Shown: positions 53,176 through 63,651, counted from the first letter of the stretch. The stretch is DNA of 64,000 bases from Oceanicola granulosus HTCC2516 (GCF_000153305.1 NZ_CH724107.1:1423482-1487481); one strand, 5' to 3'. Made by a program: numbers and translations. Notes: generated by a model not told the origin, from the sequence alone.

Positions 53176-54858
53176 TTGGCGGGCTTCGACTACGTCATCG
53201 TCGGGGCCGGCGCGGCGGGAGCGGTGCTGGCCAACCGGCTGACGGAAGACCCGGAGGTGCGCGTCGCGCTGATCGAGCAGGGCACGGACCGCAACTCGCA
53301 GCGGGCCATCGTGCGGATACCGCTGGCGATGGTGACGTTCATGGCGCCCTCGCTGGCGTGGCTCGGCGGGCCGAAGTTCATGCAGTGGCTCAAGACCGAG
53401 CCGGAGCCGGGGCTGAACGGCCGCCGCATCGCCCTGCCCCGCGGCAAGGGGACCGGGGGCTCGACGCTGGTCAACGGGCAGATCTGGATTCGCGGGCAGC
53501 GCGAGGATTTCGACGGCTGGCGCGACCTCGGCAACCCGGGCTGGGGCTATGACGACCTGCTGCCCTACTTCCGCAGGTCGGAGCGGCTGGTGACGCTCGC
53601 CGAGCCGGACGCCGACCGCCACCTGCCCGCCGCCGCCGAGCGCGCCGCCGACCGCCCGGCGCCCGAGCTGCACGGCGGCGACGGCCCGGTGACCCTGGCC
53701 CCGATGCGCAGCGTCACCCCCCTCGCCCGGCTGTTCCACGAGGCCGCCGCGCGCGCCGGGCACCGCTTCAACGGCGACTTCAACGGCCCCCGGCAGGACG
53801 GCTACGGCTTCTACACCTTCACCCAGAAGCGCGGCGAGCGCGTCACCGCCGAGAGCGCCTACATCGACCCGGTGCGCGACCGGCCGAACCTGGCGATCCT
53901 GCCGGAGCGGCGCGTCACGCGGGTGCTGACGCGCGGCCGGCGCGCCGTCGGCGTCGCCTGGCGGAGCCGAGACGGCGCGGAGGGCGAGACGCACGGGCGC
54001 GAGGTGATCCTGTCGGCGGGCAGCTTCGCGTCGCCGCAGCTGCTCATGCTGTCGGGCATCGGCGACGCCGCCCACCTCGCCGAGTTCGGGATCGAGGTCG
54101 TGCACCACCTGCCCGGCGTGGGCCGGAACCTGCAGGACCACCTCGACGTCACGCTCGAGTACAAGGCGAAGACCCGCGCGCCCTACGGCGGCTCGTGGCG
54201 CGCCCTGCCCCGCAACGCGCTGCACCTGCTCGACTGGCTGACCCGCCGGCGCGGGCTGTTCTCCTCGACCACCGCCGAGGGCGGCGCGTTCCTGTCGACG
54301 CGCGGCAGCGGGCGGCCAGATATCCAGCTGTTCTTCTGCACCGCCATGGCGAACACGCAGAACGCCAGGGGCTTCGGCACCCACGGCTTCCTGATGCATG
54401 TGTGCGAGCTGCGCCCCGAGAGCCGGGGCAGCGTGCGCCTGAAGAGCCGCGATCCCGCCGAGCCGCCGGAGGTGCGCTACAACTTCTTCCAGGGCGGCAG
54501 CGGCCCGGAGGTGCTGCGCGAGGGGGTGCGGATCGCGCGCGACATCATCGGCCAGCCGCCCTTCGCGCCGCACACCGAGCGCGAGCTGGCCCCCGGCCCC
54601 GACGTGACCGACGACGCCGCCATCGAGGACTTCGTGCGCGACAGCGTCGGCACCCTCTTCCACCCCGTCGGCACCTGCGCGATCGGCACCGGCGCGGACG
54701 CGGTGGTCGACCCCGGGAGCTTCCGCGTGCACGGCGTCGAGGGGCTGCGGGTGGTGGATGCCTCGCTGATGCCGACGGTGGTGTCGGGCAACACGCTCGC
54801 GGCCACCTACTGCATCGCCGAAAAGGCCAGCGACGCGATCCGGGGGCGGACGGCCTGA
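53176..54858 (+). CDS. GMC-family FAD oxidoreductase
   Basis: 560 aa. N-terminal FAD motif YVIVGAGAAGAVLANRLTED, GMC signature 1 PRGKGTGGSTLVNGQIWIRG, signature 2 ILSAGSFASPQLLMLSGIG, and the C-terminal catalytic LFHPVGTCAIGTGADAVVDP with HVSGNT-type end (MPTVVSGNTLAATYCIAEKA). Members oxidise alcohols, choline or polyols. TTG 53176 start, 4 bp after the SDR stop. Substrate unknown, presumably the imported polyol. Confidence 0.92.
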   Translation: MAGFDYVIVGAGAAGAVLANRLTEDPEVRVALIEQGTDRNSQRAIVRIPLAMVTFMAPSLAWLGGPKFMQWLKTEPEPGLNGRRIALPRGKGTGGSTLVNGQIWIRGQREDFDGWRDLGNPGWGYDDLLPYFRRSERLVTLAEPDADRHLPAAAERAADRPAPELHGGDGPVTLAPMRSVTPLARLFHEAAARAGHRFNGDFNGPRQDGYGFYTFTQKRGERVTAESAYIDPVRDRPNLAILPERRVTRVLTRGRRAVGVAWRSRDGAEGETHGREVILSAGSFASPQLLMLSGIGDAAHLAEFGIEVVHHLPGVGRNLQDHLDVTLEYKAKTRAPYGGSWRALPRNALHLLDWLTRRRGLFSSTTAEGGAFLSTRGSGRPDIQLFFCTAMANTQNARGFGTHGFLMHVCELRPESRGSVRLKSRDPAEPPEVRYNFFQGGSGPEVLREGVRIARDIIGQPPFAPHTERELAPGPDVTDDAAIEDFVRDSVGTLFHPVGTCAIGTGADAVVDPGSFRVHGVEGLRVVDASLMPTVVSGNTLAATYCIAEKASDAIRGRTA

Positions 54859-54961
54859 GGCCCGGCAAGGCCCGCGACGAAGCCGCAAAACTCGCGAACC
54901 GACCCTGCCGCGCGACCGGTGGGCGGGATGGAATCGTTGACAGCGCCGCGTGCGGCTCGTT

Positions 54962-54977
54962 ATGACATCGGTGTCAT
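54962..54977. promoter_or_regulatory. LacI-type operator upstream of the third sugar operon
   Basis: Inverted repeat atgaca/tgtcat with 4-bp centre (54962-54967, 54972-54977), the TGACAnnnnTGTCA form often used by LacI regulators in alphaproteobacteria. It lies 31 bp before the GTG of the LacI gene, so it probably controls that gene and the operon behind it. Confidence 0.65.
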
Positions 54978-55007
54978 GCGATGGCGCGAGGCTCTGGGAG
55001 GAGACAC

Positions 55008-56087
55008 GTGGCGACGATCTACGACGTTGCGAAGGCGGCCGGCGTGTCACCCAAGACGGTGTCGCGGGTGCTGAACGACGACGCTCCCGTCAACGAGTCG
55101 ACCCGGCAGGCGGTCAACGAGGCGATCGCGGCGCTGGACTACCTCCCTTCGCAGGCGGCGCGGATGATGCGCTCGAGCCGGTCGCGGCTGATCGGGCTCA
55201 TCACCGGCGCGATCTCGCAGGAGATCGGGCCGGCGGTGCAGTCGGGCCTGCCGGAGATGAACATCGTGCAGGCGATCCAGCGCGAGATGTCGGCGCAGGG
55301 CAAGATCCTGATGATCTCCGACACCGGCGGCCGGGCCGACGCGGCGCCGGTGCTGGCGCGGACCTTCGCGCAGCACCGGGTCGAGGGGCTGATCTACGTC
55401 GCCGACCACCACCGCGAGATCGAAATGGACCTCACCAGCGGCAACTGCCCGGTGGTCCTCGTGAATTGCTACGACGCCGCCGCCACCCCCTGCGTGCTGC
55501 CCGACGACGAGGCCGGCGAGGCGGCGCTGGTGGCGCGGCTGATCGAGGCCGGCCACCGGCGCATCGGCTTCCTGCCGCCCGACCGCACCCAGCCCGCGGC
55601 GCGGCTGCGCCTCGATGGCTACAGGACGGCGCTCGCGGCGGCCGGGCTGGCCTACGATCCCGACCTCGTCGCGCACGTCCATGACCCCGACGCCGACCGG
55701 GCGCGCGCGTTGCTGACCGAGGCGCTCGACGCGCTGCTGTCGCTCGACGCGCCGCCGAGCGTGATCTGCTGCACCAACGACGAGATGGCGATGCGGCTCT
55801 ACGGCCTGCTGCGCAGCCGCGGCCTGCGGGTGCCCGACGACATTTCCGTCGCCGGCTACGACGACCACAAGACCATCTCCGAAATGCTCTACCCGCAGCT
55901 CACCACGGTGGTGCTGCCCTACAGCGAAATGGGGCGGCAGGCCGCGCGCCTCATGCTCGAGTTGATCGAGGGCAAGCCCCTCGCATCGCCCGGCCCGACC
56001 CTCGTGGACGGGCCCGTCGTCTGGCGTTCGTCCGTGACGGCGACCGAACCTGTCGACCAACTTTTCCAAGGGAGGAAAACCTCGTGA
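55008..56087 (+). CDS. LacI-family transcriptional regulator
   Basis: 359 aa. HTH ATIYDVAKAAGVSPKTVSRV at the very N terminus, then a sugar-sensing domain (GLIYVADHHREIEMD, PPSVICCTNDEMAMRLYGLL, DDISVAGYDDHKTISEMLYP). GTG 55008 is chosen: ggagg lies 8 nt upstream and the family N terminus begins here. First gene of the operon with the binding protein, overlapping it by 4 bp. Sensor-domain ligand is probably the transported sugar. Confidence 0.93.
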   Translation: MATIYDVAKAAGVSPKTVSRVLNDDAPVNESTRQAVNEAIAALDYLPSQAARMMRSSRSRLIGLITGAISQEIGPAVQSGLPEMNIVQAIQREMSAQGKILMISDTGGRADAAPVLARTFAQHRVEGLIYVADHHREIEMDLTSGNCPVVLVNCYDAAATPCVLPDDEAGEAALVARLIEAGHRRIGFLPPDRTQPAARLRLDGYRTALAAAGLAYDPDLVAHVHDPDADRARALLTEALDALLSLDAPPSVICCTNDEMAMRLYGLLRSRGLRVPDDISVAGYDDHKTISEMLYPQLTTVVLPYSEMGRQAARLMLELIEGKPLASPGPTLVDGPVVWRSSVTATEPVDQLFQGRKTS

Positions 56088-57346
56088 AACCTACCAAGAC
56101 ACTCCTGGGCGCGCTGGCCGCGTCCACCATGCTGGCCGGAGCGGCCGCGGCGCAGACCGAGCTGACCATGTGGTACCACGGTGCCGGCAACGAGGTCGAA
56201 AGCCGCGTGCTGAACACCATCATCGAGGACTTCAACGCCGGCCAGTCCGACTGGACGGTCAGCGTCGAGAGCTTCCCGCAGCAGAGCTACAACGACTCCG
56301 TCGTCGCCGCGGCGCTCGCGGGCAACCTGCCCTGCATCCTCGACATCGACGGCCCCGTGATGCCGAACTGGGCCTGGGCCGGCTACCTGCAGCCGCTGCC
56401 GATCAGCGAGGAGGCCATCGACGGCCATCTCGAGTCGACCATCGGCCGCTGGAACGGCGAGATCTACTCCGTCGGCCTCTGGGACGCGGCGGTCGCGCTC
56501 TACACGCGCCAGTCGACGCTCGACGAGCTCGGCCTGCGCACGCCGACGCTGGAAGAGCCTTGGAGCAAGGACGAGTTCATGGCGGCGCTCGAGGCGGCCA
56601 AGGCGTCGGGCGAGTACGATTACGCGCTCGATCTCGGCACCGCCTGGACGGGCGAGTGGTACCCCTACGCCTACTCGCCCTTCCTGCAGTCCTTCGGCGG
56701 CGACATCGTCGACCGCTCGAGCTACACGACCGCCGAGGGCGCGCTCAACAGCGACGCGGCGCTCGAGTTCGGCGAGTGGTGGCAGTCGCTCTTCGAGGAG
56801 GGCTACGCCCCCGGCACCAGCCAGGACCCGGCCGACCGCGACAACGGCTTCAACGAAGGCCGCTACGCGTTCTCGTGGAACGGCAACTGGGCCGCGGCGG
56901 CGACGCTGGAGGCCGGGGTCGACGACGTCGTCTTCCTGCCCGCCCCCGACCTGGGCAACGGGCCGATCATCGGTGCGGGCTCCTGGCAGTTCGGCGTCTC
57001 CAGCGAGTGCGCGCATCCCGAGGGCGCGGCGGCGTTCGTCGAGCACGCGCTGCAGGACGAGTACCTCGCGGCGTTCTCCGACGGCATCGGCCTGATCCCG
57101 GCGACGAGGGAAGCCGCGCAGATGACCGAGAACTACGCCGACGGCGGCAAGCTCGCGGTGTTCTTCGACCTGTCCTCCGAGCAGTCGCTCGTGCGGCCGG
57201 TGACGCCGGGCTACGTCGTCGCCGCGAAGGTGTTCGAGAAGGCGCTCGCCGACATCGCCAACGGGGCCGACGTCGCCGACACGCTCGACGCGGCGGTCGA
57301 CGAGATCGACCGCGACATCGAGGCCAACCAGGGCTACGGCCACTAA
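56084..57346 (+). CDS. ABC importer substrate-binding protein (sugar family 1)
   Basis: 420 aa with signal peptide ending AGAAAAQTE. Mature part: LTMWYHGAGNEVESRVLNTI, SFPQQSYNDSVVAAALAGNL, FNEGRYAFSWNGNWAAAATL. COG1653 fold; binds mono- or oligosaccharides. GTG start overlaps the LacI stop. A large hairpin follows (57355-57387). Confidence 0.92.
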   Translation: MKPTKTLLGALAASTMLAGAAAAQTELTMWYHGAGNEVESRVLNTIIEDFNAGQSDWTVSVESFPQQSYNDSVVAAALAGNLPCILDIDGPVMPNWAWAGYLQPLPISEEAIDGHLESTIGRWNGEIYSVGLWDAAVALYTRQSTLDELGLRTPTLEEPWSKDEFMAALEAAKASGEYDYALDLGTAWTGEWYPYAYSPFLQSFGGDIVDRSSYTTAEGALNSDAALEFGEWWQSLFEEGYAPGTSQDPADRDNGFNEGRYAFSWNGNWAAAATLEAGVDDVVFLPAPDLGNGPIIGAGSWQFGVSSECAHPEGAAAFVEHALQDEYLAAFSDGIGLIPATREAAQMTENYADGGKLAVFFDLSSEQSLVRPVTPGYVVAAKVFEKALADIANGADVADTLDAAVDEIDRDIEANQGYGH

Positions 57347-57354
57347 CGCGTCCA

Positions 57355-57387
57355 CCGGGGGCCGCCGCGGCGCGCGGCGGTCCCCGG
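57355..57387 (+). terminator. Strong hairpin between binding-protein and permease genes
   Basis: 14-bp arms (57355-57368 and 57374-57387) with one G-U pair and a 5-nt loop, directly after the binding-protein stop. Same position and character as the stem at 35842-35869; likely limits read-through or stabilises upstream mRNA. Confidence 0.65.
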
Positions 57388-57406
57388 TCCGGCGAGGCAG
57401 TTCACC

Positions 57407-58477
57407 ATGTCCAGCAAACTGACGAGATCGAACCGGGCCGGCTGGCTCTTCGCCCTGCCCGGCTTCTCGCTCCTGTTCCTCTTCATCATCGTGCCGTTCT
57501 TCTTCGCGTTCTACCTGTCGCTGACGAACCAGCGGCTGGTCTCGCCCAACCCGACGGAGTTCGTGGGGCTGGAGAACTACAGCAACCTGCTTAGCCTCGC
57601 GGTGGTGACGCTCGAGCCGGAGCGGGACGAGGCCGGCGAGATCGTGCGCGACGAGGACGGCGAGATCGCCTACCCGCGCGTGCGCTCCATCACCCGCAGC
57701 GACGACTACCCGCAATATCGCGGGATGGGCGAGTGGTTCCGCTGGCACTGGGGCGACGACGCCAAGGTGGTGATCGCGAGCGACGTGCTGTTCATGAAGG
57801 CGCTGGTCAACACGCTGGCCTTCGCGCTGTTCATCGTGCCGCTGCAGGGCGGCGGGGCCTTGCTGCTGGCGCTGCTGATCAACCAGAAACTGCGCGGGAT
57901 CAACGCGTTCCGCACGATCTACTTCCTGCCGGTGGTGATCTCCATCGTCGTCATCTCGCTGCTGTGGCGCTTCATCTATTCCGGCAACGACGGGCTGCTG
58001 AACAACATCCTCGAGGCGCTCACCTTCGGCGCCTTCACCCCCATCGACTGGCTCGGCCGCACCGACACCGCGCTCGGCTCGATCATCGTGATGTCGGCGT
58101 GGCAGGGCATGGGCTTTCACATGGTGATCTGGCTCGCGGGGCTGCAATCGATCCCGGGGACGCTCTACGAGGCCGCGGCCATCGAGGGCGCGAGCAAGTG
58201 GCAGACCTTCCGCTACGTGACGTGGCCGGGGCTGCGCAACACGGCGGTGCTGGTGCTGATCGTCATCACCATGCAGAGCTTCGCCGTCTTCGCGCAGGTC
58301 GACGTGATGACCAACGGCGGCCCGCTCGACGCGACGCAGACGCTGGTCTTCCAGACCGTCGAACGCGGCTACGGCAAGCAGGACATCTCGGGCGGCGCGA
58401 CGATCTCGGTGATCCTGTTCCTGATGGTGCTGTCGATCTCGGCCGTGCAGGGCTATCTGACGAGGGAGCGCAGGTAA
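57407..58477 (+). CDS. ABC importer permease (MalF type) with periplasmic insert
   Basis: 356 aa; usual six-helix permease core with LFALPGFSLLFLFIIVPFFF, TLYEAAAIEGASKWQTFRYV (EAA loop). Between the first and second membrane segments is a roughly 65-residue charged insert (EPERDEAGEIVRDEDGEIAY and following), larger than in the MalF-type permease at 25705-26655 and smaller than MalF's own P2 loop. It may contact the binding protein. TAATG overlap with the next gene. Confidence 0.92.
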   Translation: MSSKLTRSNRAGWLFALPGFSLLFLFIIVPFFFAFYLSLTNQRLVSPNPTEFVGLENYSNLLSLAVVTLEPERDEAGEIVRDEDGEIAYPRVRSITRSDDYPQYRGMGEWFRWHWGDDAKVVIASDVLFMKALVNTLAFALFIVPLQGGGALLLALLINQKLRGINAFRTIYFLPVVISIVVISLLWRFIYSGNDGLLNNILEALTFGAFTPIDWLGRTDTALGSIIVMSAWQGMGFHMVIWLAGLQSIPGTLYEAAAIEGASKWQTFRYVTWPGLRNTAVLVLIVITMQSFAVFAQVDVMTNGGPLDATQTLVFQTVERGYGKQDISGGATISVILFLMVLSISAVQGYLTRERR

Positions 58478-59358
58478 TGGCCACCGTCACCTCCGACAAC
58501 CGGGGCCTGCGGCTCGCCGCGCGCTACCTGAGCCTGGTGCTCGTCAGCCTGATCTTCCTGTTCCCGCTGGTGTTCATGGTGGTCTCGAGCCTCAAGCCCG
58601 ACCACCAGCTGCTGGCCGACACCTCGAGCATCCGGGCCTTCCTGCCGGTCGGCGACATCAGCCTCGACAACTACGTCAACGCCTTCGAGCGCGCGCCCAT
58701 CGGGCGGTTCATGCTGAACTCGGTGTTCGTCACCGTCGTCACCGTCACCGCGTCGATCGCGCTGTGCTCGCTCGCCGCCTTCAGCTTCGTCTTCCTCGAG
58801 TGGACCGGGCGCAACGTGCTGCTGTCGGTGATCGTGGCGACGCTCATCATCCCGTTCGAGACCATCGCGGTGCCGCTGCTGCTGTTCGTGTCGAAGCTGC
58901 CGTGGATCGGGCTCGAGGGGCTGGAGATCGGCTGGCTCAACACCTACCGCGTGCAGATCATCCCGTGGATGGTCGATGCGCTGACGGTGTTCCTGTTCGT
59001 GCAGTTCTTCAAGGACCTGCCGCGCGAGCTGATCGAGGCGGCGCGGGTCGAGGGCGCGAGCTGGATGCTGATCTACCGCAAGATCGTGATGCCGCTGTCG
59101 GGCCCCGTCATCGCCACGGCGGCGATCCTAAAGTCGCTGGTGATGTACAACAACCAGTATCTCTGGCCGCTGATCGTGGTGCAGGACGAGGCGCACCGCC
59201 CGGTGATGGTGGGCCTCGGCTACTTCTTCCAGCTGCAAATCGCCTGGGGCGAGGTCATGGCGTACCTGACGCTGATCTCGGTCCCCGTCATCGCCTTCTA
59301 CCTTGTTCTGCAACGCGCCTTCATCTCGTCGATCGCCTCGACGGGCGTGAAGGGCTGA
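58477..59358 (+). CDS. ABC importer permease (MalG type)
   Basis: 293 aa, six membrane segments, EAA loop RELIEAARVEGASWMLIYRK and C-terminal SSIASTGVKG typical of the group. ATG 58477 overlaps the preceding stop. Confidence 0.93.
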   Translation: MATVTSDNRGLRLAARYLSLVLVSLIFLFPLVFMVVSSLKPDHQLLADTSSIRAFLPVGDISLDNYVNAFERAPIGRFMLNSVFVTVVTVTASIALCSLAAFSFVFLEWTGRNVLLSVIVATLIIPFETIAVPLLLFVSKLPWIGLEGLEIGWLNTYRVQIIPWMVDALTVFLFVQFFKDLPRELIEAARVEGASWMLIYRKIVMPLSGPVIATAAILKSLVMYNNQYLWPLIVVQDEAHRPVMVGLGYFFQLQIAWGEVMAYLTLISVPVIAFYLVLQRAFISSIASTGVKG

Positions 59359-59366
59359 GGATACCC

Positions 59367-60362
59367 ATGACACTGAACCTCGACGACCACTGGATCTGGG
59401 ACAGCTGGTACGCCCACGACGGCGCGCGCTGGCACGGCTACTTCCTGAAGGCCCCCAAGAGCCTCGGCGACCCCGAGCTGCGCCACTTCAACGTCGCCCA
59501 GGGCCACGCCGTGTCCGACGATCTCGTGACGTGGGAGCACCTGGGCACCTGCTTCGCGCCCGCCCCCGGCCCCGCCTGGGACGACTGTACCACCTGGACC
59601 GGCTCGGTGGTCCGCGACGGCGACGGGCTGTGGCACCTGTTCTACACCGGCACCTCGCGCCGCGAGGACGGGATGTACCAGCGCATCGGCCACGCGACCT
59701 CGCGCGACATGCACGGCTGGGAGCGGGTCGGCGACGGGCTGTGCCTCGACCTCGCGGGGCCGAACGCACAGCTCTACGAGGTCGAGCACGCCGTCGGCTT
59801 CTGGCACGACCGCGCGATGCGCGATCCGTGGGTGATCCGCGATCCCGAGGGCGACGGCTGGCTGATGTTCTTCACCGCGCGCGTCCCCGGCGAGACTGAG
59901 GCGAACAACGGCGGCGCGATCGGCCTCGCCACCTCGCCCGACCTCGTGACCTGGACGCTGGAGCCGCCCGTCTTCTCCGGCGGCTTCGGCCAACTCGAGG
60001 TGCCGCAGGTGTTCGAGCATGGCGGCCGGTGGTACTGCCTGTTCTGCACCGCCGCCGAGCACTTCTCGCGCGCGCGGGCCGAGGCCACGCCGGGCGGGCC
60101 GGTGACGGGCAGCCACTACCTCGTCGGCGACGGCCCGCGCGGGCCCTGGCGGATCGCGCCCGGCCCGTTCCTCGACGGCGCCCTGCCCTGCGAGCGCTAC
60201 GCGGCGCGCATTCTCGAGACGGAGGACGGGCTGGTGATCCTCGGTTTCCGCCACACCACGCCCAACGGGCAGTTCGGCGGCTACGTCACCGACCCGTCCC
60301 CGGTGGTGCAACAAGACGACGGGCTGCTGAAGGTCGAGCGCCCCTCGCTGGCAGCGGAGTAG
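59367..60362 (+). CDS. GH32/GH43-like five-bladed propeller glycoside hydrolase
   Basis: 331 aa, no signal peptide, so cytoplasmic. The pattern of clan-J beta-propeller hydrolases is visible: an N-terminal Asp in HWIWDSWYAHDG, the RDP-type motif AMRDPWVIRDPEGD, and a candidate acid Glu in FGQLEVPQVFEHGG. Repeated blade ends with LxHLGTCFAP- and LATSPDLVTWTLEPP-type strands. Relatives cut fructosides (GH32/68) or arabinosides/xylosides (GH43). Shorter than sucrose hydrolases (about 450 aa), without the C-terminal beta-sandwich. Acts on the sugar imported by this operon. Confidence 0.72.
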   Translation: MTLNLDDHWIWDSWYAHDGARWHGYFLKAPKSLGDPELRHFNVAQGHAVSDDLVTWEHLGTCFAPAPGPAWDDCTTWTGSVVRDGDGLWHLFYTGTSRREDGMYQRIGHATSRDMHGWERVGDGLCLDLAGPNAQLYEVEHAVGFWHDRAMRDPWVIRDPEGDGWLMFFTARVPGETEANNGGAIGLATSPDLVTWTLEPPVFSGGFGQLEVPQVFEHGGRWYCLFCTAAEHFSRARAEATPGGPVTGSHYLVGDGPRGPWRIAPGPFLDGALPCERYAARILETEDGLVILGFRHTTPNGQFGGYVTDPSPVVQQDDGLLKVERPSLAAE

Positions 60363-60367
60363 GCACG

Positions 60368-61453
<1,086 letters not shown>

Positions 61454-61655
61454 GGCGGCGCGGCGGGCTCGGAGGATTGCGCTGGGCAAGTGGCGGAGGA
61501 GGTGTCAGCGTAACGTGCGCACGACGAGGTGCGAGAGCGTCCGATAACGCGTTGATGCCGTTATCTTGTTGGTGTCTCGCCTCTGACATCATCCATTGAA
61601 GTCCGCCGCCATTCAAACCAAAATGTGGGGTAAGTTGTGGGTGGGGGACGTTCGA

Positions 61656-62843
61656 ATGCCGAAAGCGCGGGGTGCGCACCCTGACCGGGCTCTGTCGGCG
61701 GTGAAAGCCCGCCAACTCAGAGTGCCTGGCCGTTATGCTGATGGCAACGGCCTCTACCTCGTAGTCGAGGAGACAGGCGCCAAGCGATGGCTGTTGCGCA
61801 CGGTGGTACGAGGCCGTCGCCGAGATATGGGATTGGGCAGCTTTGCGCTGGTGTCGCTTGCTGAGGCCCGTGACCTCGCCGTGCGCTATCGCAAGATTGC
61901 CCGGGAAGGCGGAGACCCCATTCAGGAGCGCCGGCAGGCACAGCTGACCGTGCCCACATTTGCCGAAGCCGCGCGCACGGTCTTCGAGGAGAACCGGGCG
62001 TCCTGGAGAAATCCTAAGCACGCGCAGCAGTGGATCAACACGCTCGAGACCTACGCAGTACCCGTGATCGGCACACGACCGGTGAGCGATGTTGAAACAG
62101 CCGACATCCTGCGCGTGCTCGCTCCGATATGGCTGACCAAAGCGGAAACAGCGCGTCGCGTCCGCCAACGACTCTCCACCGTGTTTGACTGGGCCAAGGC
62201 CGCCGGCTTCCGGCAAGGCGACAACCCTGTGGCCGGCGCCGACCGCGGCCTGCCGCGGCAAACCGTGAAGGTGTCGCATCACAAGGCCCTGCCCTATCAG
62301 GAGCTGCCGGCATTCATGGCGCAGCTTCGATCGAAGGACCGCGGCTACATCACCCGCCTCGCTCTCGAGTTCCTCATCCTGACGGCATCCCGCACTTCGG
62401 AGGTTCTGAATGCACAGTGGCCGGAATTTGATTTGACGGGCGAAGTTTGGATCGTGCCGGCTACCCGAATGAAAGCCGGTCGCGAACATCGCGTCCCCCT
62501 GACGCCCCGGTGCGTCGAGATAGTGCGGCAGCTCCAGCAGCTCGGTGACACCGGGCTGGTGTTCCCGGGCACCCAGAAGGGCAAAGCCATGTCAAACATG
62601 GTGTTTGCCACATTGCTGCGCCGTATGGACGTGGATGCGACCGTCCACGGCTTCCGCTCGTCGTTCCGTGACTGGGTGGCGGAGGAAACGAATTACCCCA
62701 ACGAGCTTGCAGAGATGGCCCTGGCCCATACCATCAAGAACGCAACGGAAGCCGCGTATCGCCGCGGCGACCTTCTGGAGAGACGTCGAGCAATGATGTT
62801 GGCGTGGGAAGTGTTTATAAAGGAGGATGATAATGATCCATGA
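61656..62843 (+). CDS. Tyrosine recombinase / phage-type integrase (P4-like)
   Basis: 395 aa from ATG 61656 (an ATG at 61596 is in frame). N-terminal DUF4102-like domain (YADGNGLYLVVEETGAKRWL, MGLGSFALVSLAEARDLA), core-binding domain, and a C-terminal catalytic domain with Arg in ILTASRTSEVL, HGFRSSFRDWVAEE (HxxR) and a terminal AYRRGDLLERRRAMM tyrosine. GC is lower than in the sugar operons. It marks the edge of a mobile insertion; no tRNA or direct-repeat attachment site could be recognised. Confidence 0.92.
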   Translation: MPKARGAHPDRALSAVKARQLRVPGRYADGNGLYLVVEETGAKRWLLRTVVRGRRRDMGLGSFALVSLAEARDLAVRYRKIAREGGDPIQERRQAQLTVPTFAEAARTVFEENRASWRNPKHAQQWINTLETYAVPVIGTRPVSDVETADILRVLAPIWLTKAETARRVRQRLSTVFDWAKAAGFRQGDNPVAGADRGLPRQTVKVSHHKALPYQELPAFMAQLRSKDRGYITRLALEFLILTASRTSEVLNAQWPEFDLTGEVWIVPATRMKAGREHRVPLTPRCVEIVRQLQQLGDTGLVFPGTQKGKAMSNMVFATLLRRMDVDATVHGFRSSFRDWVAEETNYPNELAEMALAHTIKNATEAAYRRGDLLERRRAMMLAWEVFIKEDDNDP

Positions 62844-63651
62844 GAGGCTCGAGGAGGACGAATGGCTGACGCTTTATCTCACGCAGCTCCAGTTTCCCGA
62901 GTGGAGCATCGAACTCCACTTCGCGTATTGGGAAACTCGAGACAAACTCTCTAAAGACATCGCGGAGGATGACGTTCATGCTCAAACCTGCAAGCACCTG
63001 AAAAGCAGCTCTAAGGAATATTCTAGACCTAGGATCAACAAGACCCACCTGAAGGAAACTAGCGCAGCATATGCAAATATGAATTTGCGCGAGTTTACCA
63101 TCTGGTCCTACGAAGTCGTGAAAACTTACCTGGATAATACCTGTCGACGACTCTCTGATATGAGGGCGCTTTTTCAGGAAGCACTTCGAAGAGAAGATCC
63201 CGAGAAACTCCTGCCCAGCACAAAGTACGCCAATTGGTTGCGTTATTCCTACTGGACGCCCGAAGAAGCTGCAGAATTCTCTCTAGGAACAAGGGACGAT
63301 CCTCGATACCCGGAGCGCGTTGCCGCAATAAGAAATGCTAGTATTATTTGCGGCGATGACGATGAAGTAAACCCAAAACATTTTGATGATTGGGCAAGGG
63401 ATGAAAATTGGCGGCCATTCTTCGACAAGGAAGATATCCACAAGATGGCTCCCGACCGAGTTGATTTCATGCCATCCAATCGGAGAACGAACTATCACAA
63501 GCTCCTTCTATCCATGGCAAAGGATAAATTCGGATATCCAGAAGGTCAGAGAATTGCGATCAAAGAAGCTTGCGAAAGAGCCGGCCTAAGCATGGATCAG
63601 AAGACTATCTCGTCCATCCTTCAGGCCGCGGATAGAGACATCAATGACTAG
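62833..63651 (+). CDS. Uncharacterised low-GC protein coupled to the integrase
   Basis: 272 aa from ATG 62833 (aggagg 6 nt upstream); the start overlaps the integrase stop by 11 bp. I do not recognise a family. It is hydrophilic, rich in Asp, Glu, Arg and Trp/Tyr (LHFAYWETRDKLSKDIAEDD, YANWLRYSYWTPEEAAEFSL), with a C-terminal helical region (KLLLSMAKDKFGYPEGQRIA). GC is about 48%. As cargo of an integrative element it might serve the element or act in defence, but nothing in the sequence shows which. Confidence 0.75.
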   Translation: MIHERLEEDEWLTLYLTQLQFPEWSIELHFAYWETRDKLSKDIAEDDVHAQTCKHLKSSSKEYSRPRINKTHLKETSAAYANMNLREFTIWSYEVVKTYLDNTCRRLSDMRALFQEALRREDPEKLLPSTKYANWLRYSYWTPEEAAEFSLGTRDDPRYPERVAAIRNASIICGDDDEVNPKHFDDWARDENWRPFFDKEDIHKMAPDRVDFMPSNRRTNYHKLLLSMAKDKFGYPEGQRIAIKEACERAGLSMDQKTISSILQAADRDIND

